A stretch of 44,890 bases of DNA from Clostridia bacterium (lineage in GTDB: Bacteria; Bacillota; Clostridia; Oscillospirales; Acutalibacteraceae). Under the pieces are notes generated by a model. That model made no database searches, was not told the origin of the DNA, and saw only the letters and a program-made list of their open reading frames with translations. Each line of letters begins with the position of its first letter. The stretch's first letter is position 1. The DNA lies in assembly GCA_017473435.1 (NCBI GenBank), contig JAFULG010000074.1, positions 1 through 44,890 of the forward strand. The letters are read 5' to 3'. The translations under genes were made by a program, and so were the position numbers. Positions 1 through 7,220 of the stretch are shown here, piece by piece.

Positions 1-16
1 ACTTCTGCAAATGAGT

Positions 17-143
17 CCGCTACCTCGTCAGCACAAACTCCGCTTATCGTTTTCCTTGCGGAAAAGCTCACCGCTCCGTTGTGCTTCCTCCTCCCCAAAA
101 AGCCTTCGGGCTTTTCGGGGTCCCCCTTAGTCCCAAACTCCGT
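17..143 (+). repeat. 127-base inverted repeat, copy 1
   Basis: This block is repeated in inverted orientation at 6843-6969. By eye the two 127-base copies differ at only about two positions. It contains an internal hairpin in which CCCCAAAAAGCC pairs with GGCTTTTCGGGG. Open frames across it give the same peptide on opposite strands at the two sites, which is what a non-coding repeat produces, so it is not treated as a gene. Function unknown. Confidence 0.85.
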
Positions 144-247
144 AATTGTCAAATTTTCTCGTCTGCCCTTTCGGTAAAGTTATTCCGACTCTCGCAGACC
201 GCTCCCGTGGTTATTTCAGCTTCGTTCGTAGGCCAAGGTTGTACGGC
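138..247 (+). repeat. 110-base direct repeat, copy 1
   Basis: The segment from CTCCGTAATTGTC to GTACGGC recurs in the same orientation and at the same length at 6630-6739, with roughly 80% identity by eye. It directly follows the 127-base element, so several repeat types are stitched together here. No coding sign. The rest of bases 1-343 holds nothing else recognisable. Confidence 0.75.
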
Positions 248-343
248 ATTACCTTTACGCAGATGTTTATTTTTGCGCTTGTCTCTCCCTTTGGAAAAGG
301 TGGCAATGCAAAGCATTGACGGAGAGGGCAAAACCCGACCTCG

Positions 344-396
344 AAAAGTATCACTTTTCATACTTTTCTGCTCAAAAAGTATCAAAATTAACATTG
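344..396 (+). repeat. 53-base AAAAGTAT module next to a promoter
   Basis: The module carries AAAAGTATCA, then CATACTTTT (inverted), then AAAAAGTATC (direct), so the middle arm could pair with either flank. A second copy lies at 7400-7452 with about 43 of 53 matching positions. Both copies end in CATTG, whose last three bases fall in the -35 region of the next gene's promoter. It could be an upstream regulatory element or a repeat carrying a promoter half. The role is inference. Confidence 0.7.
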
Positions 397-422
397 CACT
401 ACAGAATGATATACATTATAAT
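394..422 (+). promoter_or_regulatory. Promoter of the 457 membrane gene
   Basis: TTGCAC at 394-399 and TATAAT at 417-422 are separated by 17 bases. The predicted transcript starts near 429 and gives a short leader to the start at 457. Confidence 0.6.
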
Positions 423-456
423 ATAACCATAAAGTACAAAAGAAAGGGTGAAGGGC

Positions 457-1233
457 GTGAAAGTAAAAACCTTCAGAAACATATTTTTCGCCGTGGTTGC
501 AGCTTATATTGCCCTGTGGTATTTCTCCCCCGTTGCGGCTGCGGATATTCTTTTTCCGAACAAGGAAAATACAATTATTGATACAGGCGATTTTATGGCC
601 TTTGTTGTCTTCTTGCTTGCCTTCCCCTTTTTCGTCGGTGCAATTGTGTTTTTCAAGCACAACAAGCATCTTGTTATGACCAAGCTCGGCATTGCTTATT
701 TTACCCTCGGCTTTCTTGCGCTCATCATACTGCCCTATGCCGCATATCCGTCAAGAACAGAGATAACCGCAGAAACAATCACAAAGCACAACCTTATAGG
801 TCAGGTTACAAAGGTTTACCAAATTGAGGATGCAGAATCGGTAACGGTTGGCCTTGATGCAGAAACCTTCTATTCACAGCACAGATTGCCCAAAATTTAT
901 GTCGACTTTGTTTACTCTGTCAATTTCGCCGACGGCTACAGATATGACTTCGGCGGTCCGAGCGATGACAGACTGTGGAATATAATAATTGATAAGGTTG
1001 ATGAAACGGTAAAAGAAAAGGGGATTGAAAAAAAGCTTATCGGTGAGCATATTATCAAAAACGGCATTGACCCGCTTGTGTACAGCGATTATTTTACAGA
1101 CATTCTTCCCTACGAATCAAAAATCGAAACCCTGATGTACGGCCACCCCATTTCATGTGAGCCGGAATACGAATACGAGGAATACGACGAGCCCGAGGGC
1201 CCGACCTATTATAATTTTTTGTTGGGTGAGTAA
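457..1233 (+). CDS. Hypothetical membrane protein with two N-terminal helices
   Basis: I do not recognise this 258-residue protein. The N-terminus is a hydrophobic helix (about residues 7-25, possibly an uncleaved signal anchor), and two further apolar stretches occupy about residues 45-65 and 78-98. A soluble domain of about 150 residues follows, rich in aromatic and acidic residues, and the C-terminus has a Glu/Tyr-rich tail (EPEYEYEEYDEPEG) of low complexity. Two GTG starts are possible, at 448 and 457. The 457 start is preferred because GAAAGGG at 442-448 lies 8 bases upstream, whereas it would overlap the 448 start. The gene has its own promoter and sits between a repeat block and an independently promoted transporter gene, so neighbours give no functional clue. 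Confidence 0.8.
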   Translation: MKVKTFRNIFFAVVAAYIALWYFSPVAAADILFPNKENTIIDTGDFMAFVVFLLAFPFFVGAIVFFKHNKHLVMTKLGIAYFTLGFLALIILPYAAYPSRTEITAETITKHNLIGQVTKVYQIEDAESVTVGLDAETFYSQHRLPKIYVDFVYSVNFADGYRYDFGGPSDDRLWNIIIDKVDETVKEKGIEKKLIGEHIIKNGIDPLVYSDYFTDILPYESKIETLMYGHPISCEPEYEYEEYDEPEGPTYYNFLLGE

Positions 1234-1262
1234 GGAATTACTCCCTCAGCCGCCCCTGCATC

Positions 1263-1291
1263 TTGATTTTTCCAACACAATGTGCTATAAT
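1263..1291 (+). promoter_or_regulatory. Promoter of the CNNM/CorC-family gene
   Basis: TTGATT at 1263-1268 and TATAAT at 1286-1291 have a 17-base spacer. The TGC just before the -10 makes it an extended -10 promoter. Confidence 0.75.
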
Positions 1292-1354
1292 ATAAAATTG
1301 ATATATCATACGGATATATAAATACTTTTATTTTCGAAAGGAGTTCAGTCCATA

Positions 1355-2701
1355 ATGGATGACCCGGGCAGTTTAATTTTTAACATTGTTTTACTTTTCG
1401 TACTCATTTTAGTCAATGCCTTTTTCGCAATGAGCGAAATTGCAATCATTTCACTTAACGATAATATGATTGACAAGCAGGCTGAAGAGGGCAACAAAAA
1501 AGCACAGAAGGTCAAGAAGCTGACAGAAAATCCCAGCAACTTCCTTTCTACAATTCAGATCGGTGTAACCCTTGCAGGATTTCTGACATCAGCAAGCGCT
1601 TCGACAACCTTTGCTTCAATGCTTACCGATGCAATTCTTTCAATCAGTCCCTCAATGGCAAAATTCAGCGATATTATAAGCGGTGCTTCCGTTGTTATCA
1701 TCACGCTGATTATGTCCTACTTCTCCCTTGTTTTAGGCGAGCTTGCACCGAAGAGAATCGGTATGCAGAAGCCTGAGAAAATTGCCTTTGCAGTTGTGGA
1801 TGTTCTCCTTGTTGTCAAAAAGGTCTGCTCCCCCTTTGTAAAGATTCTTTCACTTTCAACCAACGCCGTTGTACGCCTCTGCGGCTTTGACCCCAACGCT
1901 AACGAAGAGGTCGTTACCGAAGAGGAAATCCTTATGATGGTTGACGTCGGTGAAGAAAAGGGTGTTATCGAAAACCTTCAGGCTGAAATGATAAACAATA
2001 TCTTTGAGTTTGACGATATCGACGTTTCTGACGTTATGACCCACAGAACGGATATGATTGCCGTTGAGGATACAGACTCACTCGAGGATGTTGTTAACCT
2101 TTCTATCGAACACGGCTATTCAAGAATCCCCGTTTTCCACGAGGACCAGGATAATATTATCGGTGTCATTTACATTAAGGATCTGCTTAAATATGTTTCA
2201 CAGGCTCTTCCCGAGGACAAAAAGCCTGCCGACGTTATGCGTCCTGCTTACTATGTCCCCTTCAGCAAAAACTGCGGTAAGCTCTTCGGTGAAATGACCG
2301 AGGAAAGAGTTCAGATGGCTGTTGTTGTTGACGAATACGGCGGCACGGCAGGTATCGTTACCATGGAGGACCTTGTTGAGGAAATTATGGGTAACATCCG
2401 TGACGAATACGACGACGAGGAAGAAGAAATCGTTGAGGAAAGCGAAAACGTTTTCACCGTAGACGGCACGGCATATATTGAAGAGGTTAACGAGCTTGTC
2501 GGTGAGGTTATCCCCGAGGGCGATTACGACACACTCGGCGGCTTTATTATAAGCCAGCTCGGCTTTCTTCCCAAGGACGGCGAGATGAATGAGGTTATTT
2601 ACGAAAACGTCAAGCTTACTATTCTCAACGTTGAGGAAAGAAGAATCGGTAAGGTGAGAGTTGAAATCACACCCACCGAAGAAACTGTATCAGAAGAGTA
2701 A
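1355..2701 (+). CDS. CNNM/CorC (HlyC/TlyC) family membrane protein
   Basis: This 448-residue protein has the usual three-part layout of the family. A CNNM (DUF21) domain with about four membrane helices spans residues 1-190 (NAFFAMSEIAIISL is the typical first helix, LVLGELAPKRIG a conserved loop). A CBS pair follows at about 200-335 (DVMTHRTDMIAVE; MAVVVDEYGGTAGIVTMEDLVEEIMG). A C-terminal CorC/HlyC domain covers about 355-440. Family members are linked to magnesium or divalent cation transport; the old name haemolysin is mostly historical. AAAGGAG at 1337-1343 lies 11 bases before the ATG. The gene has its own extended -10 promoter and a rho-independent terminator downstream, so it is probably monocistronic. 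The exact cation cannot be read from the sequence. Confidence 0.93.
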   Translation: MDDPGSLIFNIVLLFVLILVNAFFAMSEIAIISLNDNMIDKQAEEGNKKAQKVKKLTENPSNFLSTIQIGVTLAGFLTSASASTTFASMLTDAILSISPSMAKFSDIISGASVVIITLIMSYFSLVLGELAPKRIGMQKPEKIAFAVVDVLLVVKKVCSPFVKILSLSTNAVVRLCGFDPNANEEVVTEEEILMMVDVGEEKGVIENLQAEMINNIFEFDDIDVSDVMTHRTDMIAVEDTDSLEDVVNLSIEHGYSRIPVFHEDQDNIIGVIYIKDLLKYVSQALPEDKKPADVMRPAYYVPFSKNCGKLFGEMTEERVQMAVVVDEYGGTAGIVTMEDLVEEIMGNIRDEYDDEEEEIVEESENVFTVDGTAYIEEVNELVGEVIPEGDYDTLGGFIISQLGFLPKDGEMNEVIYENVKLTILNVEERRIGKVRVEITPTEETVSEE

Positions 2702-2712
2702 AGTTCTTTTGA

Positions 2713-2737
2713 TTACTTTTCTTACAAGAAAAGTAAC
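2713..2737 (+). repeat. TTACTTTT hairpin
   Basis: TTACTTTTCTT pairs perfectly with AAGAAAAGTAA around a 3-base loop, 12 bases after the 2701 stop codon. A related but longer hairpin lies at 7191-7220. Both are followed by a GCCCG-type GC-rich stretch, which suggests a dispersed family rather than a single terminator. Confidence 0.6.
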
Positions 2738-2770
2738 GCCCGACCGGCGAGGTCATAAAGCAAATATATT

Positions 2771-2801
2771 ACACCGCTTTGGAAACAAGGCGGTGTTTTT
2801 T
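2771..2801 (+). terminator. Rho-independent terminator
   Basis: ACACCGCTTT and AAGGCGGTGT form a 10-pair stem (one G-U) with a 6-base loop, followed by five further T. It terminates the CorC-family transcript. Confidence 0.85.
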
Positions 2802-2811
2802 GTGAGTTTAT

Positions 2812-2889
2812 GTAGGAGGCGACCTGTGTGTCGTCCCGTTGTCAGGCGAGGATTAAAACCTTACAAGGCAACCCCATGTGGAGCCCTAC
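2812..2889. repeat. 78-base REP-like intergenic element
   Basis: The element starts with GTAGG and ends with CCTAC. It has an internal GCGAC/GTCG hairpin and sits between a terminator and the toxin-antitoxin promoter with no coding sign. It looks like a dispersed palindromic repeat, but only this copy is in the window, so the family assignment is inference. Confidence 0.4.
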
Positions 2890-2900
2890 GCGAATATCCA

Positions 2901-2929
2901 TTGACAATATATCAATATTCTGATATAAT
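2901..2929 (+). promoter_or_regulatory. Consensus promoter of the toxin-antitoxin pair
   Basis: Perfect TTGACA at 2901-2906 and perfect TATAAT at 2924-2929 with a 17-base spacer. Confidence 0.9.
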
Positions 2930-2950
2930 ATGCATATAATAATGATATAT
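2907..2950. promoter_or_regulatory. Probable autoregulatory operator
   Basis: ATATATCA (2907-2914) is followed by TGATAT (2921-2926), forming a palindrome across the spacer and -10. A third half-site, TGATATAT, lies at 2943-2950 just before the ribosome binding site. Phd/YefM antitoxins repress their own promoters through such palindromes, so these half-sites are the likely targets. Inference from position and symmetry. Confidence 0.5.
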
Positions 2951-2961
2951 GAGGTGACATT

Positions 2962-3234
2962 ATGGCTAATATAAGACCCAGTTCCGATTTAAGAAACCAC
3001 TATAACGAAATTTCCGAGTTCTGCAACAAATATAACGAGCCCGTTTATATCACCAAAAACGGCAGAAGCGACCTTGTTGTGCTCTCCAATGCGGAGTATG
3101 AAAGGCTCCTTAACGATGACCGCCTTTACTATATGATAAAAAAGGGCTATGATGAAATGGAAAGCGGTAATGGCAGACCTGCCGAGGATGTTTTTGCAGA
3201 TATAGAAAGGAAGTTCGGATTTGAAAGCATTTAA
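2962..3234 (+). CDS. Phd/YefM-family antitoxin
   Basis: This 90-residue protein starts with the Phd/YefM fold signature: IRPSSDLRNHYNEISEFC, then PVYITKNGRSDLVVLSNAEYERL. That region normally binds DNA as a dimer, and the acidic C-terminal third (about residues 55-90) would wrap the toxin. GAGGTG lies 5 bases before the ATG. The stop overlaps the toxin gene by 14 bases, so the two are translationally coupled with the antitoxin first, as in other type II modules. It is expected to neutralise the 3221 toxin and repress the shared promoter. Confidence 0.9.
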   Translation: MANIRPSSDLRNHYNEISEFCNKYNEPVYITKNGRSDLVVLSNAEYERLLNDDRLYYMIKKGYDEMESGNGRPAEDVFADIERKFGFESI

Positions 3235-3544
3235 AGTTATTGTTCAGGAAAGTGCCGAGCTTGATTTAACCGGAATAATTGAATATATTGCAGTTGATTT
3301 GCAGGAAAAAGCTGTTGCTGTTAAGCTTTATAAAAAAATCTCGGAGGCAATAAGCTCACTTAGTGAAGCCCCCGGAAGATGTGCAGTTATTGATGCAGAG
3401 CCTTATAAGCCTATGCGTATTCGCAGACTTATAGTTGAAAACTACAGTATATTTTATTTTGTAAACAACGAAACAGAAACTGTACATATTCTCCGCATTC
3501 TCTACAACCGACGTGATTGGAAAAATCTTGTTACAACCCAATAA
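3221..3544 (+). CDS. ParE/RelE-superfamily toxin
   Basis: This 107-residue basic protein fits the RelE/ParE fold: an N-terminal strand, a helical hairpin (VQESAELDLTGIIEYIAVDLQ...AVKLYKKISEAISSLSEAP), then strands with MRIRRLIVENYSIFYFVNNETETVHILRILYNRRDW. The late IRRL...Y.IFYFV...VHILRILYNRRDW pattern is typical of the superfamily. The start is TTG, supported by AGAAAGGAAG 7 bases upstream and by coupling to the antitoxin. Members either cleave mRNA on the ribosome (RelE) or poison gyrase (ParE); the sequence does not decide which. Confidence 0.9.
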   Translation: MKAFKVIVQESAELDLTGIIEYIAVDLQEKAVAVKLYKKISEAISSLSEAPGRCAVIDAEPYKPMRIRRLIVENYSIFYFVNNETETVHILRILYNRRDWKNLVTTQ

Positions 3545-3552
3545 TTCACATA

Positions 3553-3584
3553 AAGAAATCCCCGTCATCTGACGGGGATTTCTT
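3553..3584. terminator. Bidirectional terminator
   Basis: AAGAAATCCCCGTCA and TGACGGGGATTTCTT are perfect reverse complements around a 2-base centre. The hairpin sits between the convergent toxin gene and khpA. The A/T ends of the stem supply short U tracts in both directions. Confidence 0.85.
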
Positions 3585-3586
3585 CA

Positions 3587-3820
3587 TCAATCAATTTCTA
3601 CTGAAATCTTAGTGTCGCTTCTGTTTGCAGTTGCACGCATTACGGTTCTGATAGCCTTTGCAATTCTGCCCTGCTTACCAATAACTCTACCCATATCATC
3701 CTGAGCAACATGAAGGTGGTAAACGATTACGCCTTCTTCGTTAATGTCGTCAACGTCAACAGTCACCTTTTCCGGCTCGTCAACAAGACCGGCGGCAATT
3801 GATATAAGTAAATCTTTCAA
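3587..3820 (-). CDS. khpA: KH-domain RNA-binding protein KhpA
   Basis: This 77-residue protein is a single KH domain of the YlqC/KhpA family. It begins MKDLLISIAAGLVDEPEKV and carries the RNA-binding GxxG loop in MGRVIGKQGRIAKAIRTVMRA. KhpA, usually with KhpB, binds RNA and influences cell elongation and division in Gram-positive bacteria. It lies 18 bases after rpsP, its normal neighbour. In many Firmicutes rimM, trmD and rplS follow; here transcription instead meets a terminator and an oppositely oriented toxin-antitoxin module. Confidence 0.93.
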   Translation of the reverse strand: MKDLLISIAAGLVDEPEKVTVDVDDINEEGVIVYHLHVAQDDMGRVIGKQGRIAKAIRTVMRATANRSDTKISVEID

Positions 3821-3838
3821 AGTGCTTACCTCCGAAAA

Positions 3839-4084
3839 TTATTTAAGGATGTCGCACTTTTTAAGAAGAACTTTAACTGTGTCAGTGGGCTGAGCACCGT
3901 TAGCAATCCACTTCTGTGCCTTTTCAGCATCGATCTTGATTTCTGAGGGCTCTGTCATAGGGTTGTAGGTACCGATTTCCTCGATGAAACGACCGTCACG
4001 GGGATATCTTGAATCTGCTACTACTACACGATAGAAAGGTGCCTTCTTTGCGCCCATACGGCGAAGTCTGATTTTTACTGCCAT
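3839..4084 (-). CDS. rpsP: 30S ribosomal protein S16
   Basis: An 81-residue protein with the standard S16 start [24 protein letters not shown] and the [14 protein letters not shown] motif. It binds 16S rRNA and is needed for 30S assembly. GGAGGT lies 7 bases before the ATG at 4084. A longer frame from 4099 would start on top of that ribosome binding site and is rejected. Unlike the tight khpA junction, the ffh-rpsP gap is 220 bases and contains a large palindrome. Confidence 0.97.
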   Translation of the reverse strand: MAVKIRLRRMGAKKAPFYRVVVADSRYPRDGRFIEEIGTYNPMTEPSEIKIDAEKAQKWIANGAQPTDTVKVLLKKCDILK

Positions 4085-4117
4085 GATAATGACCTCCAAA
4101 TAATATTTTTTTATACT

Positions 4118-4279
4118 GTAACTGCCTCTTAAATCTCAAGCGCCAATATCATCGGTATTTTTTCCGCCATTTTCGGCGAAAAATACTCGTTAATACATCA
4201 AGTATTGCCTGCGTTTTTTCGCCAATCTGACGAAAAAACTCCTCAATGATATTCACGCTCCGATTTAAAAAGCAGTTAC
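4118..4279 (-). repeat. 160-base nested palindrome between ffh and rpsP
   Basis: The outer arms are mirrored block by block: GTAACTGC (4118-4125) with GCAGTTAC (4272-4279), TTAAATC (4129) with GATTTAA (4262), AGCG (4139) with CGCT (4256), and AATATCAT (4145) with ATGATATT (4246). Inside, GGCGAAAAA (4175) pairs with TTTTTCGCC near 4215, and ATACT (4183) with AGTAT (4201). Alternative local hairpins also exist (CCGCC/GGCG at 4164-4178, TTTTTTCG/CGAAAAAA at 4214-4238). The RNA would be a long branched stem. It could be a MITE-like insertion or a structured processing or attenuation element within the operon. Confidence 0.8.
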
Positions 4280-4304
4280 TAACACTTTCGTGCCTTTAAC
4301 TTAA

Positions 4305-5675
4305 TTACATGCCGAAGCCGTTCATACCGCCCATGCCGTTCATCATTCCGGGCATATTGCGCATTCTCTTCTGCATTTTCTTTGAGGATTTGCCGTTCAT
4401 CTGCTTGAACATCTTCTGCATCTGTCTGTACTGACTGAGAAGTCTGTTAACGTCCTCAACCTGCATACCGCAGCCCGCTGCGATTCTGCGCTTACGTGAG
4501 GGGTTGATGATGTCGGGCTTTGCTCTCTCCTGAGGAGTCATTGAAAGGATGATTGCCTGAATACGGTCAAACTGCCTTTCGTCAACCTCAACCTCGTCAA
4601 GCTTCTTGCCCATACCGGGAAGCATCTTGAGAAGATCCTTGATGGGACCCATTCTTCTGACCTGCTGAAGCTGGTCAAGAAGGTCGTTAAGGTCAAACTT
4701 ATTTTTACGAAGCTTCTGCTCAAGCTCACGTGCCTTCTTTTCGTCAAGCTCCATTTCAGCCTTTTCGATAAGTGAAAGCATGTCACCCATGCCAAGGATT
4801 CGTGAAGCCATTCTGTCGGGATGGAAAACATCAAGATCTCCGAGCTTTTCGCCTGTACCGACAAACTTGATAGGCTTACCTGTAACAGCTCTTGCAGAAA
4901 GTGCCGCACCGCCTCGGGTGTCACCGTCAAGCTTTGTAAGAAGAAGACCGTCAATACCGAGTGCCTCGTTGAAGGAGGTTGCAACGTTAACTGCGTCCTG
5001 ACCTGTCATTGAGTCAACAACAAGCATAATTTCGTGAGGATGAACCTCGCTCTTTATGTTCTTAAGCTCGGTCATGAGCTCTTCGTCAACATGGAGACGA
5101 CCGGCGGTATCGAGGAAAACATAATCGTTACCGTGGTCCTTTGCATAGGCTACAGCCTGCTTTGCAATTTCAACGGGGTTGATCTGGCCCAGCTGGAATA
5201 CGGGCACGCCTGCCTTTTCGCCTACAACCTCAAGCTGCTTGATAGCCGCGGGTCTGTAAACGTCACATCCTACAAGAAGAGGTCTGTGACCCTGATTTTT
5301 AAGCATAAGTGCTAATTTTGCACTGTGAGTTGTTTTACCTGAACCCTGAAGACCGCACATCATAACAATTGTGGGAGGGTGGTTGGCGGTATTGAGCCTT
5401 GCCTTTGTTCCGCCCATGAGGTTTGTAAGCTCCTCGTTGACGATTTTGATAACCATCTGCGAGGGAGTGAGGCTTTCCATAACCTTTGCACCGATTGCTC
5501 TTTCCGTAACGTTGGCTGTAAAATCCTTTGCAACCTTGTAGTTAACGTCAGCTTCCAGAAGTGCAAGGCGAACCTCTCTCATGGCTTCCTTTACGTCAGC
5601 CTCGGTAAGTGAGCCCTTACTCTTAAGCTTTTTAAAGGCGGCTTCAAGTCTGTCTGAAAGACCTTCAAATGCCAC
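4305..5675 (-). CDS. ffh: Signal recognition particle protein Ffh
   Basis: This 456-residue SRP54 homologue has an N-terminal helical bundle (1-85), an NG GTPase domain (G1 GLQGSGKTTHSAKLA, DTAGRLHVD, TKLDG, GTGEKLGDLDVFHPDRMASR) and a methionine-rich M domain from about 325 ending in a Met/Gly tail. It binds 4.5S RNA and signal peptides and delivers ribosomes to FtsY. The GTG at 5675 gives the family start MAFEGLSDRL, with AGGAAGG 10 bases upstream. A TTG three codons earlier lies almost against that site and is rejected. It follows ylxM, its usual partner gene. Confidence 0.97.
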   Translation of the reverse strand: MAFEGLSDRLEAAFKKLKSKGSLTEADVKEAMREVRLALLEADVNYKVAKDFTANVTERAIGAKVMESLTPSQMVIKIVNEELTNLMGGTKARLNTANHPPTIVMMCGLQGSGKTTHSAKLALMLKNQGHRPLLVGCDVYRPAAIKQLEVVGEKAGVPVFQLGQINPVEIAKQAVAYAKDHGNDYVFLDTAGRLHVDEELMTELKNIKSEVHPHEIMLVVDSMTGQDAVNVATSFNEALGIDGLLLTKLDGDTRGGAALSARAVTGKPIKFVGTGEKLGDLDVFHPDRMASRILGMGDMLSLIEKAEMELDEKKARELEQKLRKNKFDLNDLLDQLQQVRRMGPIKDLLKMLPGMGKKLDEVEVDERQFDRIQAIILSMTPQERAKPDIINPSRKRRIAAGCGMQVEDVNRLLSQYRQMQKMFKQMNGKSSKKMQKRMRNMPGMMNGMGGMNGFGM

Positions 5676-5724
5676 TTGAATCAATCCTTCCTGAAGAATA
5701 TATATACCATTATATTATGGGAGT

Positions 5725-6084
5725 TTATCTTAACATCTGTGTAAGCGCAGAAATCCTTGCCGTAGCATCGTTGATTTCTCTTGAAAGAAGAGAGTTTTTG
5801 TTAACCTCATCAATAAGAGAAACAAGCTCCCTGATTTCATCAAGTCCGCTGTTGATATTCTTAAAGCGCTCCATAAGACCGAGGTGCTTTTCAAAATCAA
5901 TAAGCTGTGCCTCTGCACGCTTGATAGCATCTCTTACACCCTGACGGGTGATGCCCTCGTTTTCAGCAATTTCCGCAAGGGAAAGGTCGTCGTTATAATA
6001 ATAGCTTATGAAATCCTGCTGCTTCTGAGTAAGCATTTCGCCGTAAATGTCAAAAAGCAGAATAACATCAAGATTTTTTGCCAT
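5725..6084 (-). CDS. ylxM: YlxM-family helix-turn-helix protein
   Basis: A 119-residue UPF0122 (YlxM) protein. A sigma-70 region-4-like helix-turn-helix spans about residues 17-60 (LTQKQQDFISYYYNDDLSLAEIAENEGITRQGVRDAIKRAE), followed by helices predicted to coil. In streptococci YlxM has been linked to SRP function, and the gene almost always precedes ffh. GGAGGG lies 11 bases before the ATG. It is the first gene of the ylxM-ffh-rpsP-khpA transcript and has its own consensus promoter. Confidence 0.95.
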   Translation of the reverse strand: MAKNLDVILLFDIYGEMLTQKQQDFISYYYNDDLSLAEIAENEGITRQGVRDAIKRAEAQLIDFEKHLGLMERFKNINSGLDEIRELVSLIDEVNKNSLLSREINDATARISALTQMLR

Positions 6085-6137
6085 TTTTACTTCAACCCTC
6101 CTCGCTGTAAAGACTTTTAGCTTTACACAGCTCGGTT

Positions 6138-6166
6138 ATTATACAATATTATGGTGTAAATGTCAA
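6138..6166 (-). promoter_or_regulatory. Consensus promoter of ylxM-ffh-rpsP-khpA
   Basis: On the minus strand TTGACA (6166-6161) and TATAAT (6143-6138) are both perfect, with a 17-base spacer. They are located 54-82 bases upstream of the ylxM start, as expected for a highly expressed housekeeping operon. Confidence 0.92.
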
Positions 6167-6218
6167 TACCTTTACAGAGATTTTCCTGTTTTATTTTTTC
6201 CGTGGTGTGGCTTTTAGG

Positions 6219-6363
6219 TTCTACCCGCTCAAGCCGCGGTCTGCTTTTTTCTTTTCTTCCGTGGAGGTTGCTTTTACATTCTACCCGCTCAAGCCGCGGG
6301 GGCTGTACTTTTTCTTTTTTTACCGTGGAGATAACTTTCAAGTTCTACCCGCTCAAGCCGCGG
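6219..6363 (+). repeat. Triplicated 60-64-base unit
   Basis: A 21-base core beginning TTCTACCCGCTC and ending AGCCGCGG occurs exactly three times, at 6219-6239, 6279-6299 and 6343-6363. The spacer also repeats: a T-rich run, then CCGTGGAG or CCGTGGTG, then CTTTTA or ACTTTC. A degenerate inverted copy is at 7286-7306, again next to a CCGTGG-type sequence. Confidence 0.9.
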
Positions 6364-6629
6364 GGACTGTTATTTTGCCCGGGTCGGCAAAGTAACCAAA
6401 GCTCCCTTTTGGTCCGCCAAGGAGGTCCGCAGTGGCGGTGAATTTTTCCGCATACCTTTTGGCTGTAGGCAAGGTATGTTCTGTTTCCCTTTGTTCGTTA
6501 TATCAGGTAATTAGTACCCTACGGAAAAATTCACATTACTACAGCTCAGTTTACCGCTAAAGTTCACGCACAGCTCAGCTTAAGGGCAACTCCGTACAGT
6601 GAGTCCGCTAACCCCATCATCTCACCACA

Positions 6630-6739
6630 CTCCGTAATTGTCAGGTTTGCTCGTCTGCTCTTTCGGTACAGTCAACCCGACTCTCGCAGACCGCTCACGC
6701 GGTTGTTTTAGTTTCATCCGTCCTCCAAGGTTGTACGGC
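6630..6739 (+). repeat. 110-base direct repeat, copy 2
   Basis: Same-orientation partner of 138-247. It has the same length and conserved blocks CTCCGTAATTGTC, CTCGTCTGC, CTCTCGCAGACCGCTC and CCAAGGTTGTACGGC. Confidence 0.75.
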
Positions 6740-6842
6740 TTAAGCTCAAGGTTGGTTTAAAAAGCAAAGCAACACCCACCTAGCGGCTATCGAATGTCGG
6801 AATATACGGTAGTTAAAAGGCTGACGAGTAAATTAGACCATA

Positions 6843-6969
6843 ACGGAGTTTGGGACTAAGGGGGTCCCCGAAAAGCCCGAAGGCTTTTTGGGGAGGAGGA
6901 AGCACAACGTAGCGGTGAGCTTTTCCGCAAGGAAAACGATAAGCGGAGTTTGTGCTGACGAGGTAGCGG
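6843..6969 (-). repeat. 127-base inverted repeat, copy 2
   Basis: Reverse-complement partner of 17-143 with about two differences. Together the copies flank the 457 gene, the CorC-family gene, the toxin-antitoxin pair and the whole ylxM-ffh-rpsP-khpA operon. Confidence 0.85.
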
Positions 6970-7190
6970 TCTGTTGACGTTGAGCGGTTATTTTTTTGAG
7001 CTGTCCGTGAGCTGTATAAGTAGGGCAGACGAGGAGTAATGTGAAACTTTTCCGTAGAGTACAAGTTTGCCTTTAAATAACAGTTGGGAATATTGTCACG
7101 GTGAAGCTTAGGTAAAAGCTATAAACGGAAAATTTCACCGCCACTGCGGTCTTGTTCGTACAAGGATAATGGAATAAAAGCGCGCTTTTG

Positions 7191-7220
7191 CTTACTTTTG
7201 TCGCAACCGACAAAAGTAAG
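7191..7220. repeat. 13-pair TTACTTTT hairpin
   Basis: CTTACTTTTGTCG and CGACAAAAGTAAG are perfect reverse complements around a 4-base loop. The TTACTTTT/AAAAGTAA core matches the hairpin at 2713-2737. Confidence 0.75.

Noticed and set aside
81-581. 166-codon plus-strand frame
   Set aside because: It runs through the 127- and 110-base repeats and overlaps the real 457 gene; its first part is mirrored on the opposite strand at 6843-6969.
2661-2939. 92-codon frame after the CorC-family gene
   Set aside because: It crosses a terminator and a REP-like element and overlaps the end of the real gene; no ribosome binding site.
6219-6363. CRISPR array
   Set aside because: Only three 21-base repeats, with similar rather than unique spacers, and no cas genes; it is a tandem repeat.
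6123-7064. Several 60-90-codon frames on both strands
   Set aside because: They translate the tandem and inverted repeats, have no consistent ribosome binding sites, and give the same peptides on opposite strands.
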